DNA of 64,000 nucleotides from UBA4312 sp002394635 (GTDB lineage Bacteria; Bacillota_I; Bacilli_A; Erysipelotrichales; Erysipelotrichaceae), in the NCBI GenBank assembly GCA_946539765.1, contig CAMNHO010000003.1:62001-126000 (forward strand), written 5' to 3'. The notes under the pieces are model-generated. The model saw only the letters and a list, made by a program, of their open reading frames with translations, had not been told where the DNA came from and did not search any database. Below are positions 52,028 to 60,617 of this stretch, piece after piece. Within the stretch, counting starts at the first letter, position 1, and each line of letters opens with the position of its first letter. A program made the position numbers and the translations under genes.

Positions 52028-53206
52028 ATGGATAAACCAATGAAGTGCCTGCGCTGTCATAATACAGATCCTACTTTCTTTTACAAGGATCATGGAAGCT
52101 GGTATTGTCGAAAGTGTATTTCCTTTTCACGTCTGGATGCAGGCTTACATTTACAAAAACATGTGTATCGATCTCGAAAAGTATCTGTACGCCCGAAAAT
52201 GAAATTTGCGTATACAAAGGCACAGAAACAAATTGTTCAACAGATCCTGGATGGCCTTCGACAAAAGAAGGATCTGTTCGTATATGCGGCTACCGGTGCC
52301 GGAAAAACAGAAATCACCTATGAAGCCATCTGTATGTATCTAGCGGAAGGAAAAAAGGTCGGCTTTGCGATCAGTCGAAGGCAGGTGGTCCTGGAAATTA
52401 CGGAAAGACTGCGTCAGGCATTCCCGTCCTTGTCGGTTGTTCCTGTAACCAAAGGATATACCGATGTTATCGATGGCGATATTATCGTCTGTACGATGCA
52501 TCAGCTGTATCGCTATCCGTCTACCTTTGATCTTCTGATCTATGATGAAGTGGATGCCTTTCCTTTTGCGGGCAATGAAGTTTTGAAACAAATCTCTTTG
52601 CAGTCATGTAAAGGACAGCGCCTATATTTAAGCGCAACGCCGGATGAAGAGAATTTTAAGGAAATCGAAAAAGGCTCGATGAAGATGGTCTGTCTGTTTG
52701 AAAGACCGCATCAACATCCTTTAATAGTGCCACAGGTAAGTAAGGGTTCCTGGATCGCGCAAATCGTATGGATCCTTTTCTATTGCAGGCAATGGGTCAA
52801 GGATAAGAAACAGATCCTTGTGTTTGTACCGCGTAAGAAGGATGCCGAAAGAATAGCTCATCTGCTGACTCTGCTGGTCAGGGTAAAGCCGATCCACTCC
52901 GATACACTGGATAAAGATGAAATCATGGAACAATTTCATCACAAGGAGCTGGATGTTCTGGTTTGTACCACCTTGTTGGAAAGAGGCATTACCGTACCAA
53001 GCGTACAGGTATTGGTTTACCATGCCGATCACAGTGTATTCACGACAGCCAGCTTGATCCAGATCTTCGGGAGAGTCGGACGAAGCTTTCAAGATCCGGA
53101 AGGAAGGGGAATCTGTTTATGTCAAACCGCCAGCGACTCGATACGTGGCTGCATTCGACAGCTGCAGTGGATGAACCGGTCTGCACGATCTGCGGCCAGC
53201 CGTTAG
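52028..53206 (+). CDS. comFA: ComFA-like competence ATPase/helicase
   Basis: This 392-residue superfamily 2 ATPase drives single-stranded DNA import in competent cells. A four-cysteine zinc finger (CLRCHNTD...WYCRKC) occupies residues 7-35. Helicase motifs follow: ATGAGKTE near residue 86, YDEVDAFPF near residue 175, LSATPDE near residue 205 and the C-terminal CTTLLERGITVP and GRVGR blocks. It overlaps comFC by 88 bases. No ribosome site is clear at ATG 52028. Confidence 0.88.
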   Translation: MDKPMKCLRCHNTDPTFFYKDHGSWYCRKCISFSRLDAGLHLQKHVYRSRKVSVRPKMKFAYTKAQKQIVQQILDGLRQKKDLFVYAATGAGKTEITYEAICMYLAEGKKVGFAISRRQVVLEITERLRQAFPSLSVVPVTKGYTDVIDGDIIVCTMHQLYRYPSTFDLLIYDEVDAFPFAGNEVLKQISLQSCKGQRLYLSATPDEENFKEIEKGSMKMVCLFERPHQHPLIVPQVSKGSWIAQIVWILFYCRQWVKDKKQILVFVPRKKDAERIAHLLTLLVRVKPIHSDTLDKDEIMEQFHHKELDVLVCTTLLERGITVPSVQVLVYHADHSVFTTASLIQIFGRVGRSFQDPEGRGICLCQTASDSIRGCIRQLQWMNRSARSAASR

Positions 53207-53799
53207 ACTGGATTACCGACTTATTTGAAGCGGATATTCTATGTAGAGAGTGTCGGGAACAGTTTCTTGTTCATAAAAAGATATATCAAATACAGGGAAT
53301 CTGCTGGTGTGTGCTCTATGAATACAACGAATGGCTGGAACGCTTGTTATTTCAGTACAAGGAACAAAAAGATATTGCCCTGGCACCTGTCTTTTTGTAT
53401 CCGTATCGAAAGAAAATAAGAAAGGCCTTTCGCAATTATGATGTCTGTGTGGTATGCAGTTCTGAACAAAAGCGTCTAGAGAGAGGATTTGAACCTGTCA
53501 TTGAGATATTGAAGCCCCAAAATGTGTATTCTCCGCTATATAAGACAAGGGACAGAAAACAAAGTTCGGCAAAAAAAAGCGAAAGAAATGAAATTTATAG
53601 TGTTATTCAAAGAAAAATGGTGTATCCTTTTATTCATCAATCCATTGTATTAGCTGATGACGTTTGTACGACCGGAGCAACACTGATGGCATCTTGTCGG
53701 TTGTTGCAGCCCAAAAAAGTATTTGTGCTGGCAGCGCATCCACTTTGGATTGAAGAACATAAAGGGAACGTAGTGACAAACCAAAGATGGATTTGGTAG
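53119..53799 (+). CDS. comFC: ComFC-like phosphoribosyltransferase family protein
   Basis: This 226-residue protein has an N-terminal zinc-binding segment (CTICGQPL...CRECREQF) and a C-terminal PRPP-binding motif (VLADDVCTTGATL) near residue 178. ComFC/GntX proteins accompany ComFA in DNA uptake. ATG 53119 follows AGGAAGGGGA; the longer open frame from 52963 lies inside comFA and is not supported. The overlap with comFA is unusually long. Confidence 0.88.
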   Translation: MSNRQRLDTWLHSTAAVDEPVCTICGQPLDWITDLFEADILCRECREQFLVHKKIYQIQGICWCVLYEYNEWLERLLFQYKEQKDIALAPVFLYPYRKKIRKAFRNYDVCVVCSSEQKRLERGFEPVIEILKPQNVYSPLYKTRDRKQSSAKKSERNEIYSVIQRKMVYPFIHQSIVLADDVCTTGATLMASCRLLQPKKVFVLAAHPLWIEEHKGNVVTNQRWIW

Positions 53800-53823
53800 A
53801 ATACATGGTAAAGGGGACACATC

Positions 53824-55053
53824 ATGAGAAGGACAAAAGACGAGCTGTCGGAATTGATTGATGAGATAGAAAACGATGATACTCTTCATCGGAAGATGGC
53901 AGCTTTTAAAGCGAAAAAAGATCGGAAATCGCGTCTGGAAAAGAATAAAAAGAAGGCGGAAGCCGTAGTTATAGAAACACCGACAGAACCGGTTAAAAAA
54001 CCAATCGTTCTGCAAAGAGAAGATACACAAAGTGAATTAGGAAAAACCAAGGTGATGGGAGCCACTGTTGTGCCGGCGGAAGAAAGCGCAGGAAAGACGG
54101 CGGTTTTTGATCCGGGAGAAATTGAAGAAAAGAAGACAACACAGAATCAGACAGTCGTTTTGGATGATCAGGAAATACAGACATTATTGGAAGAGGATGA
54201 AGATACACCGGTGATCCAAAGAAAGATCATTCATAAGAAAAAGGCGTCGACAAACAAACAAGCTTCCGGATCGTTCCAAAAAGTTCTTGTAGCGGCTCTC
54301 AGTGTTGTGCTGTTGGTTGCGTTGATGGGCGGATTGTTCTATCTGATTAACAATGGCACTTTATTCGGTGAACGAACAGAGGAAGTAGAAACCCAGGAGT
54401 ATAAGGAATTATTGGAATGGGCAGAATCATACAATACGTTAAGTGAAAGCGAAAAGGACCGGATCATCGAGTTTGAGAGTGTATATAACCATCTGTCCAA
54501 AACGCAGAAGGAAACGATCGATGATACCTTGATGGAGCGTACCGGAAAGACGTTTAACCAGCTTTTGGCACAGGCGAAATCCTCCAAGAAAAAGAATTCC
54601 AAGAACAACAATGTGAAATCCGCAGAAGAAAAAGCGAAAATCAAAGATCAGATTTCTTCTTTGCAGCAACAGCTGGCTGCGGCGCAGAAAACGTATGACG
54701 ATGCGAGTGCTCAGATAGCGGATCTGCAAACACAGATCGATTCTTTAAATGAAGACCTGGCAAAATATGACATGACACAGCTGCAGGCGGATGTAGATGC
54801 TGCGACTGCCGCATACAATGCTCTAGGAAGCGATAATGAGTATGGTTCTTTGGAGGCGTATCCGGATTATATTGCGGCGATGGATGCATACAATCAGCAG
54901 TATCAAGCAATGACGGCAGTACAAAGCCAGATTGATTCTCTGACTCTTCAGCAGCAGCAGTACCAGACGAATATGGAGACAGCCGCGCAATCCATCAATG
55001 ATTATACAAACCAAATAAGCAATCTGCAAAATGAGCTAAATCAGTATTCTTAG
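53824..55053 (+). CDS. Single-pass membrane protein with long coiled coil, unknown function
   Basis: This 409-residue protein has a basic, then acidic cytoplasmic N-terminal part (residues 1-about 155). One transmembrane helix follows (about 160-185, VLVAALSVVLLVALMGGLFY). The outside part has a small helical region (about 200-255), a lysine/asparagine linker and a coiled coil to the end (about 270-409; QLAAAQKTYDDASAQIADL, TNQISNLQNEL). No enzyme motif is seen. I recognise no family. It stands between comFC and glmU with its own ribosome site (AAAGGGG) and terminator. An envelope scaffold or division role is only a guess. Confidence 0.75.
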   Translation: MRRTKDELSELIDEIENDDTLHRKMAAFKAKKDRKSRLEKNKKKAEAVVIETPTEPVKKPIVLQREDTQSELGKTKVMGATVVPAEESAGKTAVFDPGEIEEKKTTQNQTVVLDDQEIQTLLEEDEDTPVIQRKIIHKKKASTNKQASGSFQKVLVAALSVVLLVALMGGLFYLINNGTLFGERTEEVETQEYKELLEWAESYNTLSESEKDRIIEFESVYNHLSKTQKETIDDTLMERTGKTFNQLLAQAKSSKKKNSKNNNVKSAEEKAKIKDQISSLQQQLAAAQKTYDDASAQIADLQTQIDSLNEDLAKYDMTQLQADVDAATAAYNALGSDNEYGSLEAYPDYIAAMDAYNQQYQAMTAVQSQIDSLTLQQQQYQTNMETAAQSINDYTNQISNLQNELNQYS

Positions 55054-55081
55054 GTCATAGTGATGGCTATGACCTCTTTTC
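55053..55081 (+). terminator. Terminator after the coiled-coil membrane protein gene
   Basis: GGTCATAG pairs with CTATGACC around TGATGG, followed by TCTTTTC. It overlaps the stop codon and separates the gene from glmU. Confidence 0.8.
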
Positions 55082-55177
55082 TTGTGTGGACAAGGAAAGA
55101 AGAGGATTTTTGTAAATTTTGGTATGAATGGATATAAAATTTTGTTAGAATATGTAATACGAGAGATAGGTGATGAA

Positions 55178-56530
55178 ATGCGTAACGCGATTATCTTAGC
55201 TGCCGGAAAAGGCACCAGGATGAAATCTTCTCAAAGTAAGGTCATGCATACGATCATCGATCGTCCGATGTTGGCATATATTATTGATGCCTTAAAAGCG
55301 GTGGACGTTCAGCGGATCGTTGTTGTGGTTGGCTATCAAGCTGAAAGCATTCAGTCGGTATTTACCGATGTGGAATACGCTTTACAGCAGCCGCAGCTGG
55401 GAACCGGCCATGCGGTCATGCAGTGCACACAACTGAAGGATGCACCAGGAGATACATTAGTGATCAACGGGGATGGCCCGTGTATACAGCCGGAAACATT
55501 AGAGGCCTTATTTCAAGCAAATCAGTCAGCTTCTCTGACATTGTTGACCGCCAAGCTGGAGGATGGAAAATCCTATGGGCGGATCGTTCGTGATGAAAAC
55601 GGCAATGTCACGGCTATTGTAGAAGCGAAGGACTGTACGCCGGAACAAAGAGAGATCAACGAAATCAATGCAGGCATGTATTGTTTTAACAATAAAGATT
55701 TATTTGATAATCTGGATAAACTACAGACAAATAATGCACAGAATGAATATTATTTAACAGATATGGTTTCTATTCTTGCCGGACAAGGAAAACGAGTCAA
55801 TGGCATGGTGATTGAAAACAGGGATGAAGTAATGGGTATCAACGATTGTCTGGAACTTCATACCGCATATGAGTGGATGAAAAAGAAGATCAATACACAC
55901 TGGATGAAAGAAGGAGTACAGATTGTGGATCCGAATCGTACGGTTATCGGAAAAGATGTTACGATCGGACACGATGTCATCATTCATCCAAACGTAGAGC
56001 TCCTGTCAAAAACAAGGATTGGAAATCATGTGGAAATATTGCCGGGATCTTATATAAAAGATTCTGTTATTGAAGATGATGTTCGAATTGAGTCTAGTGA
56101 GATTACCGATGCCCATGTGGGATCAGGCACAACGGTCGGCCCCATGGCGCATTTGCGAAATCATACAAATGTCGGATGCAATTGTCGCATAGGGAACTTC
56201 GTGGAATTCAAGAATACGAATTTTGGTGACGGTTCCAAGTGTGCACATTTAACATATATCGGAGATTGTGACGTAGGTAAAAATGTCAATATTGGATGTG
56301 GTGTGGTTACTGTCAATTATGATGGGAAAGAAAAGCACCGTACAGTAATCAAAGACGGGGCCTTTATCGGGTCAAATGTCAATTTGATTGCTCCGGTAAC
56401 CATAGGAGCCAATGCGTTACTGGCTGCTGGAAGCACAATTACCGACGATGTGGAGGATGGCGATATGGGTATCGCGCGATCGCATCAGAGTATAAAGCAC
56501 GGTTTTGGTGATTTATACAAAAATAAATAG
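55178..56530 (+). CDS. glmU: Bifunctional UDP-GlcNAc pyrophosphorylase / GlcN-1-P N-acetyltransferase
   Basis: This 450-residue enzyme makes UDP-GlcNAc. The N-terminal uridyltransferase opens with ILAAGKGTRMKSSQSKVMH; a QPQLGTGHA motif lies near residue 75. The C-terminal left-handed beta-helix (hexapeptide repeats from about 255) ends with the acetyltransferase site (NVNIGCGVVTVNYDGK near residue 375). ATG 55178 follows AGGTGAT; the longer frame upstream is not supported. It leads a glmU-prs cluster, the same order as in Bacillus. Confidence 0.96.
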   Translation: MRNAIILAAGKGTRMKSSQSKVMHTIIDRPMLAYIIDALKAVDVQRIVVVVGYQAESIQSVFTDVEYALQQPQLGTGHAVMQCTQLKDAPGDTLVINGDGPCIQPETLEALFQANQSASLTLLTAKLEDGKSYGRIVRDENGNVTAIVEAKDCTPEQREINEINAGMYCFNNKDLFDNLDKLQTNNAQNEYYLTDMVSILAGQGKRVNGMVIENRDEVMGINDCLELHTAYEWMKKKINTHWMKEGVQIVDPNRTVIGKDVTIGHDVIIHPNVELLSKTRIGNHVEILPGSYIKDSVIEDDVRIESSEITDAHVGSGTTVGPMAHLRNHTNVGCNCRIGNFVEFKNTNFGDGSKCAHLTYIGDCDVGKNVNIGCGVVTVNYDGKEKHRTVIKDGAFIGSNVNLIAPVTIGANALLAAGSTITDDVEDGDMGIARSHQSIKHGFGDLYKNK

Positions 56531-56551
56531 AGAGGAAGCCGAGAGAACATT

Positions 56552-57517
56552 ATGGAAAAAACAACAATTTTTGCGCTATCTGCCAGTAGAGGATTAGCAG
56601 AAGAAATTTGTCAGGAGTTAGATTTACCATTAGGAAATATCAGTGTTAATCATTTTGCGGACAAGGAAATCCTGGTTACGCCAATGGAAGCGGTTCGAGG
56701 AAAACATGTATATCTGGTACAAAGCACCAACAACCCTGTTAATGACAATTTAATGGAGTTGATGATTGCGATCGACTCTTTAAAAAGAGCCAGTGCTAAG
56801 AGCATTACCGCCATCATCCCTTATTTCGGATATGCCCGGCAAGACCGAAAAGCAGCGCCACGGCAGCCGATTACCGCAAAGCTGGTGGCATCATTGATTG
56901 AAAGAGCCGGAGCAGATCGAGTTGTAACCATTGATTTACATGCAGCGCAGATCCAGGGGTTCTTTGATATTCCTGTGGATGATATTGCAGCAAATAACTT
57001 AATAGGGACTTATTTTAAACATTCGATTAAAGGTAAAGATACACAATACGTTGTTGTTTCTCCAGATCATGGTGGAGCTGTACGTGCGCGTAAATTAGCA
57101 GAATATCTGCATGCGCCAATGGCGATCATCGATAAGCGTCGTCCGAAGCCAAACGTGGCCGTAGCGATGAACTTAATTGGTGATGTTGCCGGAAAAGAAG
57201 CCATTATTATCGATGATATGGTCGATACCGGGGGAACGATTTCTTCTGGTGTACAAATGTTAAAAGATCATGGGGCTACGGCTGTTAATGTAGCTTGTTC
57301 ACATGCCATTTTGTCCGGACCGGCCATTGAAAGATTGAGAAATTGTGGATTGAAAGAATTCGTTTGTACAAACACGATCGATCAGTCCAGTCATCTGGAT
57401 GAATTCCCGGAAATGAAGATCATTTCCGTAGCACCGTTGATGGCGCGTCTGATCCGTGCTGTAGAGTATAAGACTTCTTTGTCGGCAGCGTTAAAGTCAG
57501 CTTATGGAGCCGACTAA
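56552..57517 (+). CDS. prs: Ribose-phosphate pyrophosphokinase
   Basis: This 321-residue enzyme makes PRPP for nucleotide, histidine and tryptophan synthesis. Motifs are HFADKEILV, YFGYARQDRKAAPRQPIT near residue 100, the catalytic flexible loop, and the PRPP loop IIIDDMVDTGGTI near residue 225. It overlaps the next gene by 14 bases. Adjacent to glmU as in Bacillus gcaD-prs. Confidence 0.96.
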   Translation: MEKTTIFALSASRGLAEEICQELDLPLGNISVNHFADKEILVTPMEAVRGKHVYLVQSTNNPVNDNLMELMIAIDSLKRASAKSITAIIPYFGYARQDRKAAPRQPITAKLVASLIERAGADRVVTIDLHAAQIQGFFDIPVDDIAANNLIGTYFKHSIKGKDTQYVVVSPDHGGAVRARKLAEYLHAPMAIIDKRRPKPNVAVAMNLIGDVAGKEAIIIDDMVDTGGTISSGVQMLKDHGATAVNVACSHAILSGPAIERLRNCGLKEFVCTNTIDQSSHLDEFPEMKIISVAPLMARLIRAVEYKTSLSAALKSAYGAD

Positions 57518-57863
57518 AGTACTCTTTATCGGTTATCCGAAATGTTCAACCTGTCGTAAGTGTTATAAGGCACTGCAGGACCTGGGCATTGATGCCGACT
57601 ACAGGAATATAAAAGAAGAAAATCCAACAGCGGATGAAATCCGTCATTGGATCTCTCAGGGTGTGGATATTAACCAGCTGTTTAATACTAGTGGACAATT
57701 ATATCGCGCCAATAACGTAAAGGAGAAAAGAAAGACATACACTGAAGACCAGCTGATCGAGCTGCTGGCCAGCGATGGAATGTATGTGAAGCGTCCGATT
57801 GTGATAGGAAAGAACCGGATTATTATCGGGAATAAACCGGATGCATATACTTCTTTAAAATAA
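57504..57863 (+). CDS. ArsC/Spx-family protein
   Basis: This 119-residue thioredoxin-fold protein has CSTCRKC near residue 15 (a CxxC as in Spx), the NIKEENPTADEIRHWI segment and the RPIVIGKN motif typical of ArsC/Spx/YffB proteins. It may be an arsenate-reductase-like reductase or a Spx-type regulator; no classic Spx RNA-polymerase contact residue is obvious. It starts within the prs 3' end and its end overlaps tatD (convergent). Confidence 0.82.
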   Translation: MEPTKVLFIGYPKCSTCRKCYKALQDLGIDADYRNIKEENPTADEIRHWISQGVDINQLFNTSGQLYRANNVKEKRKTYTEDQLIELLASDGMYVKRPIVIGKNRIIIGNKPDAYTSLK

Positions 57864-58604
57864 CGAAAGAAAATTCCTTTGAATCTGTGAACAAACGGTT
57901 TCAAGTGCCAACTGTTTGATTTCACAGATTTTTTTTGTGACATATTCGACATACATTGGTTCGTTTTTTTGCCCACGAAAAGGAACCGGTGTTAAAAACG
58001 GGCTATCTGTTTCACTTAAGATTCGATCAATCGGACATTCCTTGACACAGAGAACATTCTTTCTTGCGTTTTTAAAGGTGATCGGGCCGGCAAAGGAAAT
58101 CATCGAATCCATCTTCAGACATTCCTTCATGGTTTCCTTTGAACCGGAAAAACAATGAAAAATGATTGGTGTTTTCGCGTGTTGTTTCAGAATGGACAAA
58201 GTGTCCAGGGTAGCATTTCGCATATGGATCGAAACAGGCAGACCAGCTTGGTTGGCCATGTGCAGTTGTCGGATCAGGAGTTCCTTTTGTCTTTCTTTAA
58301 AGGAGCTATCCCAGTAATAGTCCAGACCGATTTCTCCCAGGCAGTCCAGTTGGTGCTGATCCAGGGCCTTTTGCAGTTTGATCAAATGATCTTCGGTGAT
58401 GGCATTAGCATCCTGGGGATGCCATCCCCAAGCAATTTTAAACCGTTTCGGATCTTCTTTTTTATAAATTAAAGCTCTTTGAAATTCTTCTTCATTCGTA
58501 CACATGATCATGGCATAGCTCACTTTTTCCATGTTGCGTAATACGTCTTCCTTACGTTGAAATAATTCATCGAATGTCAAATGACAATGGCTGTCTACAT
58601 ACAT
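57855..58604 (-). CDS. tatD: TatD family metal-dependent DNase
   Basis: This 249-residue TIM-barrel hydrolase has DSHCHLTFDE at the N-terminus, GEIGLDYYW near residue 90, IHMRNA, FHCFSG and ETDSPFLTP, the metal-binding positions. It acts as a 3'-5' exonuclease or D-aminoacyl hydrolase in relatives. It overlaps the ArsC/Spx-like gene end and faces mgtE. The ribosome site is AAGGAG. Confidence 0.92.
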   Translation of the reverse strand: MYVDSHCHLTFDELFQRKEDVLRNMEKVSYAMIMCTNEEEFQRALIYKKEDPKRFKIAWGWHPQDANAITEDHLIKLQKALDQHQLDCLGEIGLDYYWDSSFKERQKELLIRQLHMANQAGLPVSIHMRNATLDTLSILKQHAKTPIIFHCFSGSKETMKECLKMDSMISFAGPITFKNARKNVLCVKECPIDRILSETDSPFLTPVPFRGQKNEPMYVEYVTKKICEIKQLALETVCSQIQRNFLSLF

Positions 58605-58683
58605 AAAAAAACAACTCCTTTTTGTGATATTATTTTATCATTGACGTGGTAATATATGTATAGCGAAAATCGGAGGTGACGAT

Positions 58684-60078
58684 ATGAATCGAGAATCTTT
58701 TATCGAAACATATGGATTTAGTATTGAAGATATGGATGAACAGCTGAAGAATAAACGTTATCGAAGATTTCGGGAAATGATCAACGATTTGAATGAAGCA
58801 GATACAGCCGAATATATTGAAGACCAGCGTCCGGATGCACGGATTCTTATTTTCCGAATGCTCCATAAAGACCAGGCAGCCGATGTCTTTGCGTTTTTAC
58901 CGCCGGAAATTCAGGAAGAGATCATCAATGCCAGTACCGATGTTGAAGTAAAATCCATCATAGAAGAACTCTATGTGGATGATGCGGTCGATATGATGGA
59001 GGAATTGCCTGCTACTGTAGTAAAACGTATTTTAAAAACGGCGACACCGGAGACAAGAAAACAGATCAATCAGTTTTTGAATTATCCGGATGATTCTGCT
59101 GGCAGTATCATGACAGCAGAATATCTGGCTTTAAAAAAGGAAATGTCGGTAGAACAGTCTTTGAACTATATCCGTTTACATGGAGAAGATTCTGAGACAA
59201 TCTATGTACTGTATGTAACAGATGCGAAACGACGACTGGAAGGCGTTGTTACAATCAAGGATCTGGTAATGAATCCGTATCCGATGAAGATTGCGGATAT
59301 TATGGATGATAACGTCATCCGATGTATGACGACGGATGACCAGGAAGAAGTTGCGACGATGTTTACACATTATGACTTGTTGTCGATGCCGGTGGTCGAT
59401 CAGGAAAGCCGGTTGGTGGGTATCGTAACGGTCGATGATATCGTAGACGTTATGGAAGACGAAGCGACCGAGGATATCGAAAAGATGGCCGCCATCCTGC
59501 CAACGGAAAAAGAGTATTTCCAGGTCAGTGTCTTTGATACATGGAAATCGAGAATTCCCTGGTTGATGTTGTTGATGGTCAGTGCTACCTTTACCGGCAT
59601 TATCATCAATAATTTTGAGACGGCACTTGCAGCCTGTGTTGTATTGACCGGTTTTATTCCGATGTTGATGGATACATCCGGAAACTGCGGCAGTCAGGCC
59701 AGCGTGACGATCATTCGTGCCCTTTCATTAGGTGATGTGGAATTTAAGGACTTGCTTCGGGTTATCTGGAAAGAGATCCGAGTGGCTTTTTTCTGCGGGG
59801 TTTCCCTGGCAGCTGTCAATTTTGTGAAGATCTTTTTGGTTGACAGGATGCTTTTGGGAAATGCGGGAATTACCTTCATGGTCGATCTGGTGGTATGTCT
59901 TACTTTGCTGGTAACGGTTATCTGTGCCAAACTGGTCGGATGTTCATTACCGATGGTTGCCGACAAACTGGGCTTTGACCCGGCGGTCATGGCCAGTCCT
60001 TTCATTACAACCATTGTCGATGCGGTATCACTGCTGATCTATTTCGGGTTTGCGACAATGTTGCTGGGAATCGGTTAA
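58684..60078 (+). CDS. mgtE: Magnesium transporter MgtE
   Basis: This 464-residue magnesium channel has an N-terminal MgtE-N domain (to about 130), paired CBS domains (about 140-265; DRLGIVTV-like VGIVTVDDIVDVME), and five C-terminal membrane helices with the GFIPMLMDTSGNCGSQ and DPAVMASPFITTIVD signatures. The ribosome site is GGAGGTGACG. No M-box riboswitch fits in the 79-base gap upstream, so regulation may be post-translational via the CBS sensor. Confidence 0.94.
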   Translation: MNRESFIETYGFSIEDMDEQLKNKRYRRFREMINDLNEADTAEYIEDQRPDARILIFRMLHKDQAADVFAFLPPEIQEEIINASTDVEVKSIIEELYVDDAVDMMEELPATVVKRILKTATPETRKQINQFLNYPDDSAGSIMTAEYLALKKEMSVEQSLNYIRLHGEDSETIYVLYVTDAKRRLEGVVTIKDLVMNPYPMKIADIMDDNVIRCMTTDDQEEVATMFTHYDLLSMPVVDQESRLVGIVTVDDIVDVMEDEATEDIEKMAAILPTEKEYFQVSVFDTWKSRIPWLMLLMVSATFTGIIINNFETALAACVVLTGFIPMLMDTSGNCGSQASVTIIRALSLGDVEFKDLLRVIWKEIRVAFFCGVSLAAVNFVKIFLVDRMLLGNAGITFMVDLVVCLTLLVTVICAKLVGCSLPMVADKLGFDPAVMASPFITTIVDAVSLLIYFGFATMLLGIG

Positions 60079-60080
60079 TT

Positions 60081-60590
60081 ATGAAGATTGTGGTGGTCAG
60101 TGATTCCCATGGACGAAGAAAAATACTGGAGAAGATCGTGGAATGGAATCCCGATGCAGATCTGTTTCTTCATTGTGGTGATTTATGTGACGATCCGGAT
60201 AACTATCCACAATATCACTTCTGTCGAGGCAATTGCGACAGTACCTCCAAAATGCCTCTGCAGAATATCATAGAGGTTCCAGGACACAGGATCCTGCTGG
60301 TGCATTCGCACAATGTAGTTTTATTTGACAGGGAAAATCAACTGGCCGGCATGGCCAAAATGAACCATTGTGATATTGTCTGTTATGGGCATACGCACCG
60401 GCATCATCATGAAACCAAGGATGGGATCACCTTATTGAATCCCGGTTCCTGTGCAAGACCAAGAGATCAATATCCTGCCAGTTACGCTATTCTGACATTG
60501 ACAAAGTACAGTACAAAGGTGAGATTTCTGTATGAAGGGAAAGACTGGAATCTGAAAAAGAAGTCAAAAATATTTAAACGAAAAAGATAA
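60081..60590 (+). CDS. Metallophosphoesterase (YfcE/MJ0936-type phosphodiesterase)
   Basis: This 169-residue protein has the calcineurin-like motifs SDSHGR near residue 7, HCGDL near residue 31, GNCDS near residue 49, HSHN and GHTH near residue 104. YfcE and MJ0936 hydrolyse phosphodiesters with Mn(II); the natural substrate is unknown. The start is two bases after the mgtE stop. The C-terminus is lysine-rich and a terminator follows. Confidence 0.88.
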   Translation: MKIVVVSDSHGRRKILEKIVEWNPDADLFLHCGDLCDDPDNYPQYHFCRGNCDSTSKMPLQNIIEVPGHRILLVHSHNVVLFDRENQLAGMAKMNHCDIVCYGHTHRHHHETKDGITLLNPGSCARPRDQYPASYAILTLTKYSTKVRFLYEGKDWNLKKKSKIFKRKR

Positions 60591-60617
60591 GCGGATCAAT
60601 CTAGATCCGCTCTTTTT
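60590..60617 (+). terminator. Terminator after the phosphodiesterase gene
   Basis: AGCGGATC pairs with GATCCGCT around AATCTA, followed by CTTTTT. It lies at the end of the convergent glucosaminidase gene. Confidence 0.8.

Noticed and set aside
58605..58683. M-box riboswitch in front of mgtE
   Set aside because: The gap is only 79 bases, too short for an M-box, and no M-box motif is visible.
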